From Pseudoalteromonas piscicida (lineage in GTDB: Bacteria; Pseudomonadota; Gammaproteobacteria; Enterobacterales; Alteromonadaceae), in assembly GCF_002208135.1 (NCBI RefSeq), contig NZ_CP021646.1, positions 2,358,001 to 2,422,000 of the forward strand: 64,000 nucleotides of DNA. Reading direction: 5' to 3'. Positions 57,835-64,000 of this stretch are shown in pieces (the first letter of the stretch is position 1; each line of letters begins with the position of its first letter). The position numbers and the translations under genes were made by a program. The notes below the pieces were generated by a model, which was given only the letters and a program-made list of their open reading frames with translations, made no database searches and was not told where the DNA came from.

Positions 57835-59367
57835 TTAATCGCCTTCTGCGCTTTCCGTTTCTTGATTGTGTAACTCAAGACTAGCAGACATCGCTGCTTC
57901 ACGATTGGACTTTGCCGAATCGTTGCGTAGCTCATCAATATGATTGAGGTAGTTTTGGTCAACGTCACCTGTGATGTACTGGCCATCAAATACCGAAGTC
58001 TCAAAGCGAGCAATCTCTGGATTTTCTTGACCCACGGCTGCAATCAAATCACTTAGTGATTGGTAGATCAAACCGTCCGAACCAATACTTGCATTGATAT
58101 CTTCCACTTCACGGCCATGTGCGATTAGCTCTGACGCAGAAGGCATATCAATACCATAAACGTTAGGGAATCTTACTTCTGGTGCTGCTGATGCAAAGTA
58201 CACATTCTTAGCACCCGCTTCACGCGCCATCTCAACAATTTGTGCTGATGTGGTGCCTCGCACAATCGAATCATCGACAAGTAACACGTTCTTGCCAGCA
58301 AACTCTCTATCAATCGCGTTAAGTTTACGACGTACAGACTTCTTACGCAGCTCTTGGCCCGGCATAATGAAAGTACGGCCAATGTAGCGGTTCTTAACAA
58401 ACCCTTGGCGATAAGGAAGACCAAGCACGGAAGCAATTTCAAGTGCGATATCACATGATGTTTCAGGGATTGGGATAACCACGTCGATATCTTTATCGCC
58501 CCACTCAGTTGCGATTTTCTCACCGAGCTTGGTGCCCATATTCACGCGAGTCGCATAAACGGACATCTTATCGATGTTTGAATCCGGACGAGCAAAATAT
58601 ACAAACTCGAAGATACAAGGTGCAAGCGTCGTTTTAGCAGCGCAGATCTGAGAGAAAAACTCACCTTTTTCTGTCACATAGATAGCTTCACCAGGTGCAA
58701 CATCTCGCACAAACTCAAAGCCATCTGTTGCCAATGCAACACTCTCTGAAGCGAACATGTATTCCATGCCACGCTCTGTTTCTTTCTTACCGAAAACAAG
58801 CGGACGAATACCGTGAGGGTCTCTAAATGCCAAAATACCATGACCGATGATCATCGCGATACTCGCGTAACCACCAGAAACAATAGACACAACTTCTGTT
58901 ACTGCCGTAAACATGTCTTCCGGGTCTAACTTCATCTTGTCTGTTTTGCCAAGCTCGTGAGCTAAGATATTCAGCAAGATCTCTGAATCAGACGTAGTAT
59001 TAACGTGGCGACGCGCTTGAGTAAACAAACGCTCTTTTAATTTCTCTGCATTGGTTAAGTTGCCGTTGTGTGCAAGGGCAATACCAAATGGAGAGTTTAC
59101 GTAGAAAGGTTGTGCTTCTGCTGAGCTTGAAGAGCCAGCAGTAGGATAACGTACATGACCAAGACCAATGTTGCCCTGCAGGCGTTTCATGTGTCTTGTA
59201 TGGAATACGTCTTTCACTAGACCGTTTGCTTTTCGTAAGCTAAACGTATTGTTGTCAATGGTAATAATGCCAGCCGCATCTTGGCCGCGGTGTTGCAAAA
59301 CAGTTAAGCCGTCATAAATCGCCTGATTAACAGGAGATGTTCCGACTATCCCAACGATACCACACAT
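57835..59367 (-). CDS. purF: Amidophosphoribosyltransferase PurF
   Basis: 510 residues. It starts purine synthesis by converting PRPP and glutamine to phosphoribosylamine. After Met removal the catalytic Cys is exposed ([34 protein letters not shown]). The PRTase part shows [36 protein letters not shown]. The C-terminal tail is acidic. It follows cvpA by 18 bases. Confidence 0.98.
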   Translation of the reverse strand: MCGIVGIVGTSPVNQAIYDGLTVLQHRGQDAAGIITIDNNTFSLRKANGLVKDVFHTRHMKRLQGNIGLGHVRYPTAGSSSSAEAQPFYVNSPFGIALAHNGNLTNAEKLKERLFTQARRHVNTTSDSEILLNILAHELGKTDKMKLDPEDMFTAVTEVVSIVSGGYASIAMIIGHGILAFRDPHGIRPLVFGKKETERGMEYMFASESVALATDGFEFVRDVAPGEAIYVTEKGEFFSQICAAKTTLAPCIFEFVYFARPDSNIDKMSVYATRVNMGTKLGEKIATEWGDKDIDVVIPIPETSCDIALEIASVLGLPYRQGFVKNRYIGRTFIMPGQELRKKSVRRKLNAIDREFAGKNVLLVDDSIVRGTTSAQIVEMAREAGAKNVYFASAAPEVRFPNVYGIDMPSASELIAHGREVEDINASIGSDGLIYQSLSDLIAAVGQENPEIARFETSVFDGQYITGDVDQNYLNHIDELRNDSAKSNREAAMSASLELHNQETESAEGD

Positions 59368-59385
59368 TAAAAATTTCCTCGCCGA

Positions 59386-59880
59386 TTAACGGTTTACTGA
59401 ATCTAAAAAGCTCGAGTTATGTTCAAGATAGGAGAAAAACCACTCTATCACAAAGCCAAATTCAGGAATTAAGTTTGATGCTTTCCACCACTGCGTGTTT
59501 GGAGCACTGGTAAATGCATCAAGGAAAAAGAGTAAGGCGCTAACGACCAACACACCTCTAAGTCCACCGAATACAATCCCAAAGATCCTATCGGTGCCTG
59601 AGAGTCCTGTTCTTTGAACTAGTTCACTCAAGACATAATTAACAAGCCCACCTAACATCAAGGTCGCAAAAAAGAGTATGGCTATTGCGGCTGCATTTCT
59701 TAAAAGGGGTTCTGAAATGAATGTTAGGAAGGTTGCGAGATATTGGTAAAAAATACTAGAGATGAAAAAAGCGCCGATCCATACGACAAGTGACATCGCT
59801 TCTTTGACGAAGCCTCGAAGCAAGCCAAAGATAGTCGATAAACCAACAATACCAAGAATGGCGTAATCAACCCAGATCAT
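59386..59880 (-). CDS. cvpA: Colicin V production protein homologue CvpA
   Basis: About 164 residues from the ATG at 59880 ([39 protein letters not shown]). It is an inner-membrane protein with about four hydrophobic segments, with the family [22 protein letters not shown] motif. It is needed for envelope homeostasis; the mechanism is unknown. It is in the dedD-cvpA-purF order. Confidence 0.95.
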   Translation of the reverse strand: MIWVDYAILGIVGLSTIFGLLRGFVKEAMSLVVWIGAFFISSIFYQYLATFLTFISEPLLRNAAAIAILFFATLMLGGLVNYVLSELVQRTGLSGTDRIFGIVFGGLRGVLVVSALLFFLDAFTSAPNTQWWKASNLIPEFGFVIEWFFSYLEHNSSFLDSVNR

Positions 59881-59941
59881 AGTAACCAATAAGTCGTTAA
59901 TGTGGGGCGCATTCTAAAAGGTTTGGCATCTAAATGCCAGA

Positions 59942-60568
59942 TCATTTTGTCACTTCAAATTGTGTCAAACGACCATTTAACTTAGTTAACTTCTTTAATT
60001 CTAGTAACTTAGCTTCAAGTTCAGCTTTATTTAAATCTGGTCCAACAAACACTTTTGTCAGTGTACCATTAGGAGTTTTAACGGGTTTAGTAAAGGTTTT
60101 AAAGCCATTGTCTGCGAGCTTTTTCGTCAGTGCATCAACATTCGACTTATGCGAAAAACTACCAAGTTGAATGACATAGGCCATTTTTGAAAAGTTAGCG
60201 GTCTCAGGACGCGTTAATCGCGCCACCTCAACTTTGTCAGTCGTTACGACGGGCTTCGCCTCAACTTGCGCAGATGCTGCATCTGCTTGCTGCGCGCTGA
60301 CTACAGTAGCCTCTTCTGCGCCTTCTAGCTTAACATCATCGGCACTAATATCTTCCAACGGCTCAGAGGGCAATTCCGGCGCAAGCTTGGCTTGCGCATC
60401 CACTTTCTCTTGCAGGTCAATAGTTTTGAACTCAGGTCTTTCAGGGATCGCTTGAAACCCTTCCTTGTAGTGGACCTTTTCACCATCGAGGATATTAGGA
60501 ATAAAGATCACCGCAGCAACCACGACGATACTCGTTCCAACAAGGCGATTTATAAATACTGAGTTCAC
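59942..60568 (-). CDS. dedD: SPOR-domain cell division protein DedD-like
   Basis: 208 residues. One N-terminal membrane segment (LVGTSIVVVAAVIFIPNILDGEKVHYKEGF) is followed by an Ala/Glu-rich linker and a C-terminal SPOR domain (AYVIQLGSFSHKSNVDALTKKLADNGFKTFTKPVKTPNGTLTKVFVGPDLNKAELEAKLLEL). DedD binds septal glycan and helps constriction. It lies between folC and cvpA as in E. coli. Confidence 0.92.
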   Translation of the reverse strand: MNSVFINRLVGTSIVVVAAVIFIPNILDGEKVHYKEGFQAIPERPEFKTIDLQEKVDAQAKLAPELPSEPLEDISADDVKLEGAEEATVVSAQQADAASAQVEAKPVVTTDKVEVARLTRPETANFSKMAYVIQLGSFSHKSNVDALTKKLADNGFKTFTKPVKTPNGTLTKVFVGPDLNKAELEAKLLELKKLTKLNGRLTQFEVTK

Positions 60569-60604
60569 AACTTTACTCTCTACTTTATATTAAATCTTCT
60601 GTAA

Positions 60605-61861
60605 CTATTTTCGCCAGTACTCCATTGCCTCAGCAACGGTAAAGAACGAACCAAATATCACCAATACCTGCTCGCTCGTTAGCGTACCGAGCTGAGCATC
60701 AAGTGCTGCTTTGACACTATCGAATAATGTGGCGTTACAACTTGAGTCAAGCAGTGGCTTGAGGTTTTCTGCATACTCTCCACGAGGTCCTGACAGTGAA
60801 GCTAAACTCCAATTATCTACATATTGGGTAACTTCTTTCAGTACACTAGCTTTGTCTTTATCCGCAAGCATAGCGACTAAGGCATGAATTTTAAACCCTT
60901 TTTGCTTGAGTTCTTGTAACTTAGTTGCCAAATATCTTGCAGACTCTGGATTATGCGCAACATCGGTATACACCAGCGGCGTTGTATTGAGCTGCTGAAA
61001 GCGACCTTCCACTTGCAAGTTTGCCAGACAAGCCTTCACTTCATCATAGCTAGGTAGTAACTCAAGTTTAGCTAATACCGTTAACGCTGTCGCAGCATTT
61101 TGTGCTGGAATAGCTGGTTTATCGAAGTGCCAATCAAAATCAAGATATTGCCATCTAAACTGAGAGTCTAGCGATGTGAAATGGAAATCACGCTTTGATA
61201 ACACCATATCGGCTGCAATTTCGTCGCCATAGTCTGTAACCGTATGTGGGATATTCAAATCGCCAACGATTGCAGGTTTACCACTGCGGAAAATGCCAGC
61301 TTTGTCATAGCCAACCAATTCTCTGGTATCACCCAAGTACTCTTTATGATCTAAGTCGACAGTCGTGATAACTGAGGCAAATGGCGAGACAATATTCGTC
61401 GCATCAAACCGCCCGCCTAAACCAACTTCAAGCAAAATATAATCAACCTTACAGCGCTTGAAAATACTTAGCGCACCGAGCGTACCAAACTCAAAATAAG
61501 TCAGTTGGGTATCTTTACGGGTGTCGTCAAGGAATTTAAATGCATCGATATGATATTGATCTTCAAGCTCAGCTCCATTCACTCGAACGCGCTCGTTGTA
61601 ACGTACTAAATGTGGCGAGGAATAGGTGCCAACCGAAAACCCTTGCGCGAGCAACAGCGACTCCAAACATCTGGCTGTTGTCCCTTTTCCATTGGTACCA
61701 CCAATAAGAATGATTTTACTGAAAGGATCAAGTAACCCTGCTTGCTCGGCAACTTGCGCTACACGTTCAAGTCCCATTTCAATGGTAGCTGGGTGGATTG
61801 CTTCTAAATAACAAAGCCAATCATCAAGGCTTGATGATTGGCTAGGCTGTTTAACCGTCAT
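60605..61861 (-). CDS. folC: Bifunctional folylpolyglutamate synthase / dihydrofolate synthase
   Basis: 418 residues. It adds glutamate to folates and joins dihydropteroate with glutamate. The ATP-binding loop GGTNGKGTTARCLESLL, the SPHLVRYNERVRVNG motif, LEVGLGGRFDATN and DLDHKEYLGDTRE are intact. It follows accD by 26 bases. Confidence 0.97.
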   Translation of the reverse strand: MTVKQPSQSSSLDDWLCYLEAIHPATIEMGLERVAQVAEQAGLLDPFSKIILIGGTNGKGTTARCLESLLLAQGFSVGTYSSPHLVRYNERVRVNGAELEDQYHIDAFKFLDDTRKDTQLTYFEFGTLGALSIFKRCKVDYILLEVGLGGRFDATNIVSPFASVITTVDLDHKEYLGDTRELVGYDKAGIFRSGKPAIVGDLNIPHTVTDYGDEIAADMVLSKRDFHFTSLDSQFRWQYLDFDWHFDKPAIPAQNAATALTVLAKLELLPSYDEVKACLANLQVEGRFQQLNTTPLVYTDVAHNPESARYLATKLQELKQKGFKIHALVAMLADKDKASVLKEVTQYVDNWSLASLSGPRGEYAENLKPLLDSSCNATLFDSVKAALDAQLGTLTSEQVLVIFGSFFTVAEAMEYWRK

Positions 61862-61887
61862 AAGTTGAGTAGCTCAATTTGAAAAAT

Positions 61888-62763
61888 TTACGCTACTCTA
61901 TGCTCTTGTTCAGTGGAAGGCAAGTCCATAAACTTCGCCAAAATGCGCGCTAACGTATCACGCATTTCACGGCGGTCAACGATCATGTCAATCGCACCGT
62001 GCTCTAATAAGAATTCACTGCGCTGGAAACCGTCAGGTAGGGTCTCACGTACTGTTTGCTCGATAACACGTGGACCCGCAAAACCTATAAGTGCTTTTGG
62101 CTCTGCCACATTGATATCACCAAGCATCGCCAATGACGCAGAAACCCCACCCATAGTTGGGTCGGTCAATACTGAGATAAATGGCAAGCCTTTGTCACTC
62201 ATTTTGGCCAATGCTGCACTTGTTTTTGCCATTTGCATCAATGACATCAGTGCTTCTTGCATACGTGCACCACCAGATGCTGAGAAACAAATTAACGGCA
62301 TGTTATGTTCTAAACACTCGTTAACTGCATCAACAAATCGAGCACCTACAACCGAGGCCATTGAACCGCCCATGAAGGAGAATTCAAAAGCAACCGCAGC
62401 AACAGGAATACCCTTTACGCGACCTTTCATTGCAACCAAAGCGTCTTTTTCACCGCTTGCCTTTTGCGCTTGAACGATACGATCCGAATATTTTTTAGAA
62501 TCTTTAAACTTTAATACGTCTTGTGGCTCATGCTCTGTGCCAAGCTCTTGACGATCAGCATCATCTAAGAAACTTTCAAGGCGTTTACGTGCCGTGATGC
62601 GCATGTGATGATCGCACTTAGGACATACGTTTAACGACTTTTCTAATTCCGCTTTGTATAGGATTGAATCACAATCTGTACACTTTGCCCAAACCCCCTC
62701 TGGGATCTCTTTTTTACCAGAAGATTTAGTGGTTTTAGGTAAGATCTTTTCTAACCAACTCAT
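61888..62763 (-). CDS. accD: Acetyl-CoA carboxylase carboxyltransferase subunit beta
   Basis: About 291 residues from the ATG at 62763 (MSWLEKILP); a TTG two codons upstream is less likely. It transfers the carboxyl group to acetyl-CoA, together with AccA. The N-terminal zinc finger ([26 protein letters not shown]) is complete and the crotonase-like core ([66 protein letters not shown]) is typical. Confidence 0.97.
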   Translation of the reverse strand: MSWLEKILPKTTKSSGKKEIPEGVWAKCTDCDSILYKAELEKSLNVCPKCDHHMRITARKRLESFLDDADRQELGTEHEPQDVLKFKDSKKYSDRIVQAQKASGEKDALVAMKGRVKGIPVAAVAFEFSFMGGSMASVVGARFVDAVNECLEHNMPLICFSASGGARMQEALMSLMQMAKTSAALAKMSDKGLPFISVLTDPTMGGVSASLAMLGDINVAEPKALIGFAGPRVIEQTVRETLPDGFQRSEFLLEHGAIDMIVDRREMRDTLARILAKFMDLPSTEQEHRVA

Positions 62764-62897
62764 TTGCAACTCTCTATCGTGCTTTATTCTGTTCCGTCAG
62801 CAAAGACAGACATCTTTTCCCAATTAAATCATGATTTAGCTATAGGTGATATAAAAAACTGGTCTTAAGAGTATAAGGTACTACATAAATATGACCG

Positions 62898-63692
62898 TTA
62901 CACTAATTCCTCAGGCAAGAATAAAGGCCCTAGGGGCATCTTTTCTATTTGCCATTTTTCAGGATAATCCACATCAACTAAATACAGTCCGTTAGGCTTT
63001 GCCGTGGCACTGGCTAACGTGCGGTCTTTTGCAACTAAAAGCTCCGCCATCCACTCGGGGTCTTGCTTGCCGACACCAATATCAAGTAAACAGCCCGTAA
63101 TATTGCGCACCATATGATGTAAAAACGCGTTCGCCTTAATATCAATGACAATATATTTGCCAATGCGTTCCACCTCTAAGTGATGAATGTTACGGAACGG
63201 CGTATTAGACTGGCAATGTACCGCCCTGAAAGACGTGAAATCTTGCTCTCCTATCATCACAGGGCACGCAGCTTTCATTCTTTCAACATCAAGCTCATGG
63301 TGAAAATGCGTTACGCCACTGCGTAAAATGCCAGGTCTGTAGGTATGATTATAAATAACGTAACGGTATCGACGAGCCGTAGCAGAAAAGCGCGCATGGA
63401 ACTCTGGGTCAACTTCTTTAGCAAATCGTACCGCAATGTCATCAGGAAGCTGGGAGTTCATTCCCAATGTAAAGGCGCTCATGTCGCGAGCAGCATCAGT
63501 GTCAAAATGCACAAGTTGACCTGTTGCATGAACACCAGCATCAGTGCGCCCTGCGCAAGTTATCTCAACGGGATGATTACAGATATTCGATAGCGCTTTT
63601 TCTATTTCTTCTTGGACACTGCTAACATGATTTTGCCTCTGCCAACCACTATAATTTGCACCATTATATTCAATGCCTAACGCTACTCGCAT
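62898..63692 (-). CDS. truA: tRNA pseudouridine(38-40) synthase TruA
   Basis: 264 residues. It isomerises uridines 38-40 in the anticodon arm. The catalytic Asp is in [20 protein letters not shown]; the [19 protein letters not shown] and [20 protein letters not shown] motifs are present. It lies between fimV and accD, as in Pseudomonas-like and Vibrio-like gene orders. Confidence 0.97.
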   Translation of the reverse strand: MRVALGIEYNGANYSGWQRQNHVSSVQEEIEKALSNICNHPVEITCAGRTDAGVHATGQLVHFDTDAARDMSAFTLGMNSQLPDDIAVRFAKEVDPEFHARFSATARRYRYVIYNHTYRPGILRSGVTHFHHELDVERMKAACPVMIGEQDFTSFRAVHCQSNTPFRNIHHLEVERIGKYIVIDIKANAFLHHMVRNITGCLLDIGVGKQDPEWMAELLVAKDRTLASATAKPNGLYLVDVDYPEKWQIEKMPLGPLFLPEELV

Positions 63693-63780
63693 ACTTTTCT
63701 ATCGCAACCCATAACAAAAACGACATTTTATGCGATTGGTGATGTGAATTAAAGCGCTTAAGCTAAGAAGTAGATTATGA

Positions 63781-63818
63781 CACCTACCAAACAAGGCTAT
63801 TACTCTGTTTGGTAGGTG
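63781..63818 (-). terminator. Stem-loop downstream of fimV
   Basis: A 13-bp perfect stem (CACCTACCAAACA / TGTTTGGTAGGTG) with a 12-base loop, 15 bases past the fimV stop codon. The T-run after it is weak, but its size and position fit a terminator. Confidence 0.58.
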
Positions 63819-63833
63819 GAATTGATGTGAGTG

Positions 63834-64000
63834 TTAAGACTCTGTGAGACTTGATTTAAGCGACTCCGCTTCAGCTTGGACCGAGTCTGGGCCGTTTTCA
63901 ATAACATCGTTGAGCGTTGATATAGCCGAATCATAATCTTGAATTTCGATATAAGCTTTCGCTAAATCTAATTTAGCAGCGAACCCTTCATCCTCTAAAT
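63834..64000 (-). CDS. fimV: FimV pole-localising protein, C-terminal fragment (truncated by window edge)
   Basis: Only the last 54 or so residues are inside the window, ending in TES. The piece EDEGFAAKLDLAKAYIEIQDYDSAISTLNDVIENG is the conserved FimV C-terminal domain (TPR-like). FimV organises the cell pole in polar-flagellated and twitching gammaproteobacteria, and it is usually upstream of truA, as here. Confidence 0.85.
   Translation of the reverse strand, partial: LEDEGFAAKLDLAKAYIEIQDYDSAISTLNDVIENGPDSVQAEAESLKSSLTES

Noticed and set aside
61913..62473. A 186-residue plus-strand frame over accD
   Set aside because: Antisense shadow of accD with no start context or recognisable domain.

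Overview
The window looks like a chromosomal segment of a marine gammaproteobacterium of the Alteromonadales, most likely Pseudoalteromonas. I infer this from the gene order cheR-cheV-flgA-flgM-flgN-flgP-flgT, from the housekeeping blocks (thyA-lgt-ptsP-rppH-mutH, eno-pyrG-mazG-relA-rlmD with barA divergent, purF-cvpA-dedD-folC-accD-truA-fimV), and from moderate-to-low GC. I see no prophage, insertion sequence, CRISPR array or rRNA. There is one tRNA, tRNA-Arg(CCT).

Region 1 (1-9424) is a surface-sugar and flagellin-modification block. Three plus-strand genes (a partial sugar nucleotidyltransferase, a methyltransferase and a FemAB/GNAT-like acyltransferase) converge on a minus-strand chain flaG-fliD-fliS-fliT-maf-DUF4910-FAD oxidoreductase. 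The tight spacing puts the sugar genes in the cap/chaperone transcription unit. Region 2 (9507-29941) is a polar flagellar cluster: three flagellins, flgL to flgB, cheR, cheV, flgA, flgM, flgN, flgP and flgT. Readable sigma-54 promoters precede flagellin 2, flgJ, flgF, flgB, flgA (weaker) and flgT. Sigma-28 promoters precede flagellins 1 and 3 and flgM. Terminators behind flgE and flgI split the flg genes into blocks that match those promoters.

Region 3 (30447-38395) is the most unusual part. A minus-strand run encodes a DUF4402-like pilin, a second pilin-like protein, a PapD-like chaperone, a 981-residue usher-like protein, a SPOR lipoprotein and three FlgO-domain lipoproteins. The run is preceded by a sigma-28-like promoter with a perfect -35 element, so this surface-structure operon may belong to the flagellar regulon.

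Region 4 (38497-64000) is mainly housekeeping: galU, thyA, lgt, a TauE/SafE-family permease, ptsP, rppH, mutH, an orphan double-glycine-leader small peptide, eno, pyrG, mazG, relA, rlmD, barA, an OmpV/MipA-like porin, purF, cvpA, dedD, folC, accD, truA and the 3' end of fimV. The rppH-mutH intergenic region carries a cluster of DnaA boxes at the locus where E. coli has DARS2.

Five genes (flgL, cheV, flgP, galU and the TauE/SafE permease) are each broken by a single-base indel in a short C/G run. In every case the protein is restored by adding or removing one base. This pattern is better explained by homopolymer sequencing errors than by five independent pseudogenes, but phase variation or real loss cannot be excluded from the sequence.
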